In this document: piece by piece, positions 8,827 through 17,309 of the stretch
Position numbering within the stretch: position 1 is the first letter of the stretch
Layout: each line of letters begins with the position of its first letter
Assembly (NCBI GenBank): GCA_964452915.1
Contig: CAYVNW010000019.1
Coordinates: 1 to 51,317, forward strand
DNA from: Colivivens sp964452915
GTDB taxonomy: Bacteria; Bacteroidota; Bacteroidia; Bacteroidales; Bacteroidaceae
Direction: 5' to 3'
Length of the DNA: 51,317 bases
The notes under the pieces: generated by a model
Seen by the model: only the letters and a program-made list of their open reading frames with translations
Told to the model about the DNA's origin: nothing
The model's database searches: none
Made by a program: the position numbers and the translations under genes

Positions 8827-10368
8827 TTACATATAAAGTGACTTGTTAAGCAGATAGTAAATTTCGTTGTTGCGAAGTGTCTGCTTAATATTTGCGATTG
8901 TTGTGTCTTTGTCGATGTGTACCATCTCTATGCCTGCGATCTCTGCATAATCTTCCCAATACTCAGGAGTTATGTCGTAAGACATAATTGAGTGGTGTGT
9001 GCCACCTGACAGAATCCATGCCTCTGTACCAATTTCGAAGTTTGGTTGTGGAATCCAAAGTGCGTTTGCTACAGGAAGTTTTGGCAGTGGTTTTGGTGCT
9101 ATACACTTAACATCGTTTACAATCAGACGGAAGCGGTTGCCAAGGTCGATGATTGTAGCTGTAACTCCGTTGCCTGTCTTTGAGTCGAATACAAGACGTG
9201 CAGTCTGGCTCTTACGGATTCCGATGCCAAGGAAGTGTACTTCCAGACGAGGCTTGTTGGATGCGATGAGCGGACAAACCTCAAGCATGTGTGACTGAAG
9301 GATAGCAGAATTCTCTCCGTCGAAGTTGAGTGTGTAGTCCTCAAGGAAAGACAGACCTTTAGGAAGTCCTTGTGTCATATACCATACAGTACGGTAAAGT
9401 GCGGCTGATTTCCAGTCACCTTCTGCTCCGAATCCGTAACCTTCTGCCATCAAACGTTGTGATGCAAGTCCTGGAATTTGGTCAAAGCCAAGGAAGTGAG
9501 GATCGTTGACATCTGCTCCGCCAAGGTCGTCGAAGTTGGTTGTGAATCCTTTTGCTCCTTCGTCCTTCAAAACTCTGCGAATAGCTATTTCTGCCTTTGC
9601 TGAGTTCTTTACTTTCTCCCAATAAACTTCCTCGCCAGACTCGTCGATCTTGATTGTATAGAGTTTCTTGTATTCCTCAACAAGTTCGTCTGCTTCTGCA
9701 TCAGTTACTTTCTTGTAGTATTCCATCAAAGATGAAACAGGGTAGTAATCAACATGATAACCGAGACGTACTTCTGCTTCAACTTTGTCTCCATCGGTTA
9801 CTGCCACATTGTTCATCTGGTCGCCGAAACGAAGAATGCGCATGTCGTGTGCATCAGCCCATGCGGCAGCAACACGTGCCCATACTGCGATGGCTTTCTG
9901 TGGCTTCTCGTCTTTCCAATAGCCTGAAACAACCTTACGAGGTTTACGCAAGTGTGCGCAGATATGTCCAAACTCACGGTCGCCATGTGCACTTTGGTTC
10001 AAGTTCATGAAGTCCATGTCCATTGTGTCCCATGGAATTTTCTCGTTGTATTGTGTGTGGAAATGCAAAAGTGGTTTCTGCAATGCTTGCAAGCCTTTGA
10101 TCCACATCTTTGCAGGTGAGAATGTGTGCATCCATGTGATGACACCAACACATTTGTCATCATTGTTGGCAGCTTTCATTACTGCTTCAACTTCTTTCGA
10201 TGAGTTTGCTGTACCTTTGTATACAACCTTTATTGGAATTATTCCACCATTATTGAGTCCGTCAACCATCTCTTTTGAGTGGCCGTCAACGATTTTTACT
10301 GTTTCGCCTCCATAGAGAAGCTGTGCTCCGGTTACCCACCAAAGCTCAAGGTTTTCAAATGCTTTCAT
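8827..10368 (-). CDS. araA: L-arabinose isomerase
   Basis: 513 residues, close to the usual length of about 500. The enzyme converts L-arabinose to L-ribulose in the cytoplasm, with Mn2+ as the usual cofactor. The N-terminus LELWWVTGAQLLYG is the family signature. Further motifs are GVITWMHTFSPAKMWIKGL, LLHFHTQYNEKIPWDTMDMD, MNLNQSAHGDREFGH, and the C-terminal SGGTHHSIMSYDITPEYW with the catalytic His pair. The start ATG at 10368 is 31 bases after the araD stop. Gene order araD-araA-araB-tkt on one strand with short gaps indicates a single operon. Confidence 0.97.
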   Translation of the reverse strand: MKAFENLELWWVTGAQLLYGGETVKIVDGHSKEMVDGLNNGGIIPIKVVYKGTANSSKEVEAVMKAANNDDKCVGVITWMHTFSPAKMWIKGLQALQKPLLHFHTQYNEKIPWDTMDMDFMNLNQSAHGDREFGHICAHLRKPRKVVSGYWKDEKPQKAIAVWARVAAAWADAHDMRILRFGDQMNNVAVTDGDKVEAEVRLGYHVDYYPVSSLMEYYKKVTDAEADELVEEYKKLYTIKIDESGEEVYWEKVKNSAKAEIAIRRVLKDEGAKGFTTNFDDLGGADVNDPHFLGFDQIPGLASQRLMAEGYGFGAEGDWKSAALYRTVWYMTQGLPKGLSFLEDYTLNFDGENSAILQSHMLEVCPLIASNKPRLEVHFLGIGIRKSQTARLVFDSKTGNGVTATIIDLGNRFRLIVNDVKCIAPKPLPKLPVANALWIPQPNFEIGTEAWILSGGTHHSIMSYDITPEYWEDYAEIAGIEMVHIDKDTTIANIKQTLRNNEIYYLLNKSLYM

Positions 10369-10399
10369 ATGAATATGTGTTTATTAATTATTAATAGTT

Positions 10400-11110
10400 T
10401 TAATGTTTTTGTCCTTTTTGTCCGTAGTATGCGTTTGGTCCATGCTTGCGCTGGTAGTGTTTTTCTACAAGGAGTGGATTCATTGTTAAGTTTGGATTCA
10501 GAGATAATGCGACGAATGCCATTTTCGCACATTGTTCCATAACTTTTGCGTTGTATACAGCATTGTCTGGAGATGTTCCCCAAGCGAACGGGCCATGGTT
10601 CTTTACAAGTACAGCCGGTGTGTGGTCTGGGTTGATCTTTCTGATATTAAGTATCTCATCAACAATTACATTACCTGTCTCGAGCTCGTATTGCCCTTTG
10701 ACTTCCTTTTCTGTCATGTCGCGTGTGCAAGGAATGTCTTTGTAGAAATAGTCGGCATGTGTGGTGCCGATGTTTGGAATGTCTTTTCCTGCCTGTGCGA
10801 ATGCTGTGGCGTATGTGGAATGTGTGTGAACGACACCTTGAATATTAGGAAATGCTTTGTAAAGAACCAGATGGGTAGGGGTGTCGGATGACGGATTCAG
10901 GTCACCTTCAACAACTTTACCTGTCTGCAGGTCCACAACAACCATGTCATCGACCTTCATGGTGTCATAGCTAACGCCTGAAGGTTTGATAACGACCAAT
11001 CCTTTTTCGCGGTCAATGCCTGAGACATTGCCCCAAGTGAATATTACAAGACCTTGTTTCACCAGGTCGAGATTTGCTTTGAATACTTTTTCTTTTAGAG
11101 CCTCTAACAT
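10400..11110 (-). CDS. araD: L-ribulose-5-phosphate 4-epimerase
   Basis: 236 residues, normal for the family (about 230). It converts L-ribulose 5-phosphate to D-xylulose 5-phosphate by a retro-aldol mechanism, using a metal held by His residues and an Asp/Glu. Visible family elements are ITWGNVSGIDREKGLVVIKPSG, PSSDTPTHLVLYKAFP, and the metal-site motif VVHTHSTYATAFAQAG, followed by GTTHADYFY and KNHGPFAWG. It is the first gene of the ara operon. Upstream there are about 245 bases to the previous terminator, which should hold the promoter and regulator site, although no exact TAnnTTTG box was found there. Confidence 0.95.
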   Translation of the reverse strand: MLEALKEKVFKANLDLVKQGLVIFTWGNVSGIDREKGLVVIKPSGVSYDTMKVDDMVVVDLQTGKVVEGDLNPSSDTPTHLVLYKAFPNIQGVVHTHSTYATAFAQAGKDIPNIGTTHADYFYKDIPCTRDMTEKEVKGQYELETGNVIVDEILNIRKINPDHTPAVLVKNHGPFAWGTSPDNAVYNAKVMEQCAKMAFVALSLNPNLTMNPLLVEKHYQRKHGPNAYYGQKGQKH

Positions 11111-11356
11111 ATTGTTAATTGTTTTTGTTTGTAATCTGAACTTTACTTGAATCGTTTTTTTGACAAGTGCCGGCTGCAGTGAATTACCTGAAAAGGAACG
11201 CCCGTCTTATTTCGATTGTTTTCTCTTGCTAAGGATTGAGAATATTGATGTTCAAGTCAATCTACGGAAAGGGAAAACGCTGTTGGTTTGTCCTTGTATT
11301 TCTTGTCTGTCTGCTTTCTGTCGTTTAAACAATCTCTGACTGTTCTAATAACATAA

Positions 11357-11389
11357 AGGCTACACCTGTCTTCATTATAGGTGTAGCCT
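11357..11389 (-). terminator. Terminator-like hairpin after the symporter gene
   Basis: A perfect 11-bp stem (AGGCTACACCT with AGGTGTAGCCT, 11-base loop) starts 11 bases beyond the symporter stop. The minus-strand tail is TTATGTTATT, a weak U-tract. It separates the galM-symporter unit from the araD operon. Confidence 0.75.
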
Positions 11390-11399
11390 CATCATTATA

Positions 11400-13406
11400 T
11401 TACCACAAGAAAATATAGAGTATCACGAGAATTGCAATGATTCCGAATGCTCCGATATTAAATGCAGTATTAGTGTGGAAAATCTCAATATCAACGCCAA
11501 TTGACTTGACATCCTCGACTTTGTCCTTTGCATTTGAGTGCAGGTACCATGCAAGTGTGAACAGCATGACTACAATGAAGAACATTGTTTCAGCACCATA
11601 ATTGCGACAAGTTTCGTTTGTCATCATGGCAATAGCTGCTATCAATACTATCAAGCCACATACAAACAATATTCTTGACCACTTGAGCTGGGTCTTGATT
11701 GTATGTTCGCTGAGTACTGCTGCTGGTTTTGTGTTCTTGCTGTACATTGATATGCCAACGAAAAGAACAACAAGGCAGAGGAATACATAACCCATTCGAA
11801 TAAGGAATGGTACGTCTGGCATGACAAATTTGAATATGATTGAGAATACGAAGGTTCCGATTGCTGTAACAATTGCTGCCGTACCTGAACTACGTTTCCA
11901 AAGAAGTCCAAGGCCAAAGATAACGACAATACCTGGGTAAACGAATCCTGAATACTCCTGAATTACCTGGAATGCCTGGTCTGCACCTCCCATAATCGGG
12001 TAAACTGCTATCAAGGCAATGATAAGTGAAGATATAGAAGTGATACGACCAACAGTTACAAGCTTCTTTTCAGATGCTTTCTTGTTAATGAACTTCTTGT
12101 ATACATCCATTGTGAAGATTGTGGATGTAGAGTTGAACATAGACGCAAGAGATGAAATTACTGCTGCTGCCAATGCTGCGAATGCAAGTCCTTTAACAAC
12201 TGTAGGTGTAAAGTTACGAATCAAGTAAGGATATGCATCATCAGAACGTGTGATCTCACCACTCAAATTAGTTTTGATCATATCGATAACTGGAGTTCCG
12301 TCTATATCGCCATTCATAATAAAGAATGCACATACACCTGGTATACAAACAATGAACGGAATTAATATCTTTAGGAAGCCTGCGAATATCATACCTTTCT
12401 TTGCTTCGTCAAGCGATTTTGCAGCAAGACCTTTCTGGATGATATACTGGTTGAATCCCCAGTAGCCAAGGTTTGTCAACCACAAAGCTCCGACAATTAC
12501 AACGATACCTGGAATGTCGAAATATGGATCGGCTGTCTGAGCTGCTTGAAGCAAGGTTCCATCGTCTGCGTATATTGGACCAGTTCCATTTATGACAGGG
12601 TAGAGGTCAGGATTGCGGCTGACAACAAGGTTGAAGTGTTTGTCTCCTTCCTGATTGATACACCAGTCGTAGATGTTTCCAAGTGCCTCAAACGGACCGC
12701 ATTGCCATACTTCTGCACCAATAACCGACAGTGCTGCGTAAGCGGTAATCAGACCACCACCAACAAGGAATGTCACTTGCATAACATCGGTCCATGCCAC
12801 AGATGCCAAACCACCATAGATGGAGTAGAGGCCTGCGATAAGGAATAAGGCGAGAATGATGGTTAGCAGAGTCATGTCAACGTTTAAGCCTAAGATTTGT
12901 CCGGAGACTGCTGGTAAACCAAGGATTTGTTTGATGGCAAGAGCTCCGAGCCAAGCAACCGATGTAAGGTTGATAAATACGTAAAGGAATAACCAGAAGA
13001 TTGAAAAAGCCAAACCTACTCCCCAGTTGTAACGGTCTGAAAGGAATTGAGGTATTGTAATAATATTTTTCTTAATCATCAAAGGCAATAGGAATTTACC
13101 TACGATGATAAGGGCAAGAGCCGCCTGAAGTTCGTAGGCTGCCATTGCAATACCCGATTTGAATGCTGAACCTGACATTCCAATGAATTGCTCTGCTGAA
13201 ATGTTAGCTGCGATCAATGATGCTCCTACTGCCCACCATGTTAATGTGTTACCTGCGAGGAAGTAATCGTTTGAGGACTTGTCCTTACCTTTCTTTCCAC
13301 GAGAGAGGAATATTCCCATTCCTACAAGAATAACAATGTAAATGGCAACCACAATGTAATCGATGGTTTCAAATCCATTGTTTTTTAAAGCTTCTAAAAT
13401 GTCCAT
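11400..13406 (-). CDS. Sodium/solute symporter, SSS family (probable sugar transporter)
   Basis: 668 residues with about 13-14 hydrophobic segments, an inner-membrane protein. The N-terminus has LEALKNNGFETIDYIVVAIY, then the SSS/SGLT signature ANISAEQFIGMSGSAFKSGI and GGLASVAWTDVMQ. SSS proteins of this sugar branch couple Na+ entry to uptake of glucose, galactose or related sugars. The gene lies 50 bases after a lipoprotein aldose epimerase and ahead of the arabinose operon, so galactose, glucose or arabinose are all possible substrates. The last helix ends close to the C-terminus (IIAILVILYIFLW). Function as a symporter is well supported; the exact sugar is inferred from context. Confidence 0.88.
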   Translation of the reverse strand: MDILEALKNNGFETIDYIVVAIYIVILVGMGIFLSRGKKGKDKSSNDYFLAGNTLTWWAVGASLIAANISAEQFIGMSGSAFKSGIAMAAYELQAALALIIVGKFLLPLMIKKNIITIPQFLSDRYNWGVGLAFSIFWLFLYVFINLTSVAWLGALAIKQILGLPAVSGQILGLNVDMTLLTIILALFLIAGLYSIYGGLASVAWTDVMQVTFLVGGGLITAYAALSVIGAEVWQCGPFEALGNIYDWCINQEGDKHFNLVVSRNPDLYPVINGTGPIYADDGTLLQAAQTADPYFDIPGIVVIVGALWLTNLGYWGFNQYIIQKGLAAKSLDEAKKGMIFAGFLKILIPFIVCIPGVCAFFIMNGDIDGTPVIDMIKTNLSGEITRSDDAYPYLIRNFTPTVVKGLAFAALAAAVISSLASMFNSTSTIFTMDVYKKFINKKASEKKLVTVGRITSISSLIIALIAVYPIMGGADQAFQVIQEYSGFVYPGIVVIFGLGLLWKRSSGTAAIVTAIGTFVFSIIFKFVMPDVPFLIRMGYVFLCLVVLFVGISMYSKNTKPAAVLSEHTIKTQLKWSRILFVCGLIVLIAAIAMMTNETCRNYGAETMFFIVVMLFTLAWYLHSNAKDKVEDVKSIGVDIEIFHTNTAFNIGAFGIIAILVILYIFLW

Positions 13407-13456
13407 TGTTTGTTTTTGAATTGATTATTATTTAGTTAATTGTTTTTTAGACAATA

Positions 13457-14674
13457 TTACTTCGCAACGGAGAACTTGAATATACATGTGCTTGCATAGG
13501 CGTTTTCTTCGCCTGGCTCAACCCATGGATTTGATTCTTCCCAGTTTTTGTTTGGTGAGTCAGGGTACTTTTGTGACTCAAGACATATTCCTGTGCGTTG
13601 CTTATAGACAATTCCTTTCTTTCCAGTAAGTGTTCCATCGAGGAAGTTTCCTGAATAAACTTGTATTCCTGGTTCTGTAGTATATACTTCAAGTACAATA
13701 CCTGTCTTAGGACTTTCAAGTCTTACTTTTACTTTGTCTATGTTATCTTTATCGTTGAGAACCCAGTTGTGGTCGTAGCCGTTGCCATTCTTGAGTTGTA
13801 CGTAATCATAGTTATTTATATCTTTACCTACTTCCTTAGCTGTACGGAAATCCATTGGAGTACCTTCAACCGGAGTAATCTCACCGGTTGTCATATATGT
13901 GTTGTCAACAGGTGTGAAGTTGTCAGCGTTGATTGTAAGAAGGTTGTCCGTGATTGGTGTATTAGGATCACCGTTGAGGTTGAAGTATGAGTGATTAGTC
14001 ATGTTGATGACTGTCTTTTTGTCTGTTTTGGCATAGTAGTTTATCGTCAAAGCATTATTGTCATCAAGATCGTAAGTGACATGTGCGTCGACGTTGCCAG
14101 GGAAATTGTTGTCGCCGTCTGGGCTATGCATTACGAGTGTTAAAGAAGTTGGGGTAGAGTCTTCAACGTCGTATACTTGATATTGCCATCCTGTAGGACC
14201 ACCATGTAAGCAATGTCCGAAGTTGTTTTGAGGAAGTTGTATCAGAGTGCCGTCAACAGTGATTTGTCCTTTATTGATACGGTTGGCATAGCGCCCAATT
14301 GCTGCTCCGAAATCTGATTGATTGTTCCATGGAAAATAATCTTCTACTTTGTCGAAGCCAAGAACTACATCTTGAAAGTTTCCTTGTTTGTCGGGAACCA
14401 TTATGCTTACTATACGACCTCCAAAGTTTGTGATTGATACTTCCATGCCGTTAGCGTTTTTCAAAGTATAGAGGGCGACTTTTTTGCCTTCTGTTCCTTG
14501 TGCAGGCTGATAGCCTAAGGAGTCGCTATAAACAACACCTGAGTAGATGCTGTCAAAGTCAGCTGGATTGAGTCCAGACTTTAGTGTTTCGGGTTCTTTT
14601 GTACCCTGAGTACATGCACATAGAGTTAACGCTGCAGTAGCGGTGCTTAGTAGGATTGATTTAAACTGTCTCAT
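13457..14674 (-). CDS. galM: Aldose 1-epimerase, exported lipoprotein
   Basis: 405 residues. Aldose 1-epimerase interconverts alpha and beta anomers of aldoses. The N-terminus is a lipoprotein signal peptide with lipobox LCAC (Cys about residue 21), so the enzyme is expected to be membrane-anchored outside the cytoplasm. The catalytic core shows ITNFGGRIVSIMVPDKQG, GRYANRINKGQ, LHGGPTGWQ, INMTNHSYFNLNGD (catalytic His region) and YDHNWVLND, and near the end GICLESQKYPDSPN with the catalytic Glu. It precedes the symporter by 50 bases and probably shares its transcript, suggesting that sugar released outside is equilibrated to the anomer the symporter prefers. A -7 box lies at 14737-14744. A second, cytoplasmic-type galM is nearby. 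Confidence 0.92.
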   Translation of the reverse strand: MRQFKSILLSTATAALTLCACTQGTKEPETLKSGLNPADFDSIYSGVVYSDSLGYQPAQGTEGKKVALYTLKNANGMEVSITNFGGRIVSIMVPDKQGNFQDVVLGFDKVEDYFPWNNQSDFGAAIGRYANRINKGQITVDGTLIQLPQNNFGHCLHGGPTGWQYQVYDVEDSTPTSLTLVMHSPDGDNNFPGNVDAHVTYDLDDNNALTINYYAKTDKKTVINMTNHSYFNLNGDPNTPITDNLLTINADNFTPVDNTYMTTGEITPVEGTPMDFRTAKEVGKDINNYDYVQLKNGNGYDHNWVLNDKDNIDKVKVRLESPKTGIVLEVYTTEPGIQVYSGNFLDGTLTGKKGIVYKQRTGICLESQKYPDSPNKNWEESNPWVEPGEENAYASTCIFKFSVAK

Positions 14675-14736
14675 AACTTTAAGAAATAATTTTATAAAGA
14701 ATTTTATTGAATAATAGTTTTATTATCTTTGGATTG

Positions 14737-14744
14737 CAAACTTA
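14737..14744 (-). promoter_or_regulatory. -7 promoter box of the galM-symporter unit
   Basis: The minus strand reads TAAGTTTG, matching TAnnTTTG, about 63 bases before the galM ATG and after the galK terminator. No clear -33 TTTG was found. Confidence 0.5.
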
Positions 14745-14887
14745 CTAATTTCTCTTGATAATTAAAAACATTTAGTAAAAAAAACGCAGAAATCATATTC
14801 TTAAACTTCAAAATGAACGGCAATAGTTAACTGTGGTTAGGTATTCTGTGTTTTTGCCGGTTCATACGAGCTGTTTTGATTATGAAG

Positions 14888-14913
14888 AAGGAGACTTCTG
14901 GAGAAGTCTCCTT
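14888..14913 (-). terminator. Terminator-like hairpin after galK
   Basis: Two 12-base arms (AAGGAGACTTCT and AGAAGTCTCCTT) pair perfectly around two bases, so the real loop will be slightly larger. It lies 25 bases beyond the galK stop. The minus-strand tail CTTCAT is weak in T. Confidence 0.75.
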
Positions 14914-14937
14914 TCTTGCGTTATTATTATACTTGTT

Positions 14938-16098
14938 TTAGTCGCTGAGTTTGCGTGCACCGTCTCCAATGACCACGTCTATAACTTTGCAATCTTTATT
15001 GAACTTTGATTTATATGCTTTCTTAGTTTCTTCAATGAAGGTATTGTAAACATTTTTGTTGACAAGGTTGATGGTGCAGCCTCCAAAGCCTCCTCCCATA
15101 ATTCGTGAACCAAGTACATCACAGTCGTGTGCCATGTTGACAAGGAAGTCGAGTTCTTCACAACTTACTTCGTAGTCTTTGCTCAAGCCTTCGTGTGTCT
15201 CGTACATCTTTTCACCTACGGTATCGTAGTCACCTGCAATCAGTGCATCGCTTACTGCAAGTACGCGGTCGATTTCATCTAATACATACTTTGCTCTCTT
15301 GTAGTCCACCTCACTGATTGTGCCTTTTACTGCGTCAAGATCTTCTCTTGTACAGTCACGTAATGTCTCCACCTCAGGCTTGTTTGCCTTTATTGCTTTG
15401 ACAACATTCTCACAACTGATACGCCTGTCGTTATATGGACTTCCAACTAACGCGTGCTTTACGCATGAGTTTATCAATACGAGCTTATAGCCTTTAGGGT
15501 TCCAAGGGAAATACTCATATTCACCTGATTTACAGTCGAGGCGGATAAGGTTATCTTTCTTTCCGAACACTGATGCGAACTGGTCCATAATACCACAATT
15601 GACACCAACGTAATTGTGCTCTGTTGCCTGTCCTACTTTAGCAAGAGTCATTTTATCAAGCCCCCCGCTGAACAAGTCATTGAGACCAAAGGCTATACAA
15701 CTTTCAAGTGCGGCACTGGATGACATTCCGGATCCCAGAGGCACATCACCTGCAAATGCGACATCGAATCCTTCAACTTTAACTCCTCGCTTAATCATCT
15801 CTTTGGCAACTCCAAAGATATAGCGGAAGTGGGTGGCACGAGGTCCTTTCTCATCATCAATAGAGAATTCATAATAGTCTTTTAAATCTATCGAATAAGC
15901 ACGTATATTGCGTGTACCGTTAGGTTTAATTTCTGCAATAATGCCTTGCTCAACTGCACCTGGGAATACGAATCCTCCATTATAATCAGTATGTTCACCA
16001 ATTAAGTTGATACGACCAGGTGCTGCATAAACTGTTCCTGTCTCACCATTGAAATGTTTGATGAAACGACTTCTAACGTCATCAATAGTTAATCTCAT
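14938..16098 (-). CDS. galK: Galactokinase (GHMP family)
   Basis: 386 residues, the standard length. It phosphorylates galactose with ATP in the cytoplasm, the first step of the Leloir pathway. The signature GRINLIGEHTDYNGGFVFPG lies near residue 30, the GHMP ATP-binding motif is DVPLGSGMSSSAALE, and motif 3 is GSRIMGGGFGGCTINLV. The ATG at 16098 follows the upstream epimerase gene by 31 bases, so the two are likely one transcript ended by the hairpin at 14888-14913. No galT or galE is seen in the window. Confidence 0.96.
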   Translation of the reverse strand: MRLTIDDVRSRFIKHFNGETGTVYAAPGRINLIGEHTDYNGGFVFPGAVEQGIIAEIKPNGTRNIRAYSIDLKDYYEFSIDDEKGPRATHFRYIFGVAKEMIKRGVKVEGFDVAFAGDVPLGSGMSSSAALESCIAFGLNDLFSGGLDKMTLAKVGQATEHNYVGVNCGIMDQFASVFGKKDNLIRLDCKSGEYEYFPWNPKGYKLVLINSCVKHALVGSPYNDRRISCENVVKAIKANKPEVETLRDCTREDLDAVKGTISEVDYKRAKYVLDEIDRVLAVSDALIAGDYDTVGEKMYETHEGLSKDYEVSCEELDFLVNMAHDCDVLGSRIMGGGFGGCTINLVNKNVYNTFIEETKKAYKSKFNKDCKVIDVVIGDGARKLSD

Positions 16099-16129
16099 AT
16101 TGCTATAGTTTTAATTATTAGTATTCTAA

Positions 16130-17218
16130 TTATTTGTCTGTTCCGAATTTATAGATTGTCTTCTGTGTGTATTTCTCTCCTGGACGTAACTCGACAGAAG
16201 GAAGATAAGGGTGGTTGGGCGTATCTGGGAAGTGCTGGGCTTCGAAACATACAGCACTTCTTCGTGGGTATGTTGCTCCGTGAGTTCCTTTTTGTCCTGA
16301 GCCCCAGTTGTCTGAATAGAACTGGACTCCAGGTTCTGTTGTATATACTTCCATTGTACGTCCGGAATGGGGTTCAACGACCTTTGCAGCGAAGCTTAGT
16401 TCTCCTTCCTCTTTTTTGTTCAGTACGTAGCAATGGTCGTAGCCTGCGCCATTCTTTATTTGAATGTCATCGGCATCAATATCCTGTCCTATAGGTTTTG
16501 GCTTTCTGAAGTCGAAAGGAGTACCTTCAACAGTGGCAATTGTTCCAAGTGGGATGGTTCCTTTGTCTACAGGGACGTAGTGATCTGCATTAATCTCACA
16601 AATGATATCATTAATTACTGGAGTTGGATTAGCTATTCCGGCTAAAGCAAAATAACCATGGTTTGTGAGATTAATAATTGTCTTTTTATCTGTTGTTGCT
16701 TCATAGTCAATGACAAGCGCATTATCGTCATTGAATGTATATGTTACTGTTACGTCTAAATTTCCAGGGAATCCTTCTTCCATGTCAGCTGCCGCATAGT
16801 GTAACTTCAGTGTTTGTTTGTCTACTTGTTCAGCGTCCCAAACTCTTGCGTGAAATCCTGTGGGTCCACCATGCAACGAATTGTCTCCATCGTTTTTTGT
16901 CAATGTGTACTCTTTACCGTCAAGAGTAAATTTACCTTTGCTGATTCGGTTTCCGTAACGACCGATTAGTGTACTAAGGAATGGTTCTGGCTTGTTTATT
17001 ACGTCTTCGATGTTGTCATGTCCCATAATAACATTGGCAACTATCCCTTCTCTGTCCGGAACCATGATTGCAACCATTGCTCCACCATAATTGGTTATTG
17101 CAACTTCATATCCATTTTTGTTGTGTAGAAAGAACAATTCAGTTTTCTTCCCTTGAAATTCTTTCTCGAAATCTTCTTTCCGAAGTCCCGATAAGTTTAT
17201 AGGCATATTTTCGCTCAT
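16130..17218 (-). CDS. galM: Aldose 1-epimerase, cytoplasmic type
   Basis: About 362 residues from the ATG at 17218 (MSENMPINLSG). A longer open frame reaches 17356 but runs into folC and lacks protein character. There is no signal peptide, unlike the paralogue at 13457-14674, so it is expected in the cytoplasm. Family motifs: ITNYGGAMVAIMVPDREG, GRYGNRISKGKFTLDG, SLHGGPTGFHARVWD, IINLTNHGYFALAG (catalytic His), GAGYDHCYVLN and AVCFEAQHFPDTPNHP (catalytic Glu). It supplies alpha-galactose to the galactokinase encoded 31 bases downstream. A 91-base gap with AT-rich sequence separates it from folC; an exact promoter box was not found there. Confidence 0.93.
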   Translation of the reverse strand: MSENMPINLSGLRKEDFEKEFQGKKTELFFLHNKNGYEVAITNYGGAMVAIMVPDREGIVANVIMGHDNIEDVINKPEPFLSTLIGRYGNRISKGKFTLDGKEYTLTKNDGDNSLHGGPTGFHARVWDAEQVDKQTLKLHYAAADMEEGFPGNLDVTVTYTFNDDNALVIDYEATTDKKTIINLTNHGYFALAGIANPTPVINDIICEINADHYVPVDKGTIPLGTIATVEGTPFDFRKPKPIGQDIDADDIQIKNGAGYDHCYVLNKKEEGELSFAAKVVEPHSGRTMEVYTTEPGVQFYSDNWGSGQKGTHGATYPRRSAVCFEAQHFPDTPNHPYLPSVELRPGEKYTQKTIYKFGTDK

Positions 17219-17309
17219 AAAGCATGTGCATTTGTTATTAGTAAAACAATTCAATGCAAATAAAATAAATTTTTTCTTAATGAGCAAATTATATTGTGAC
17301 GAATTTTGA

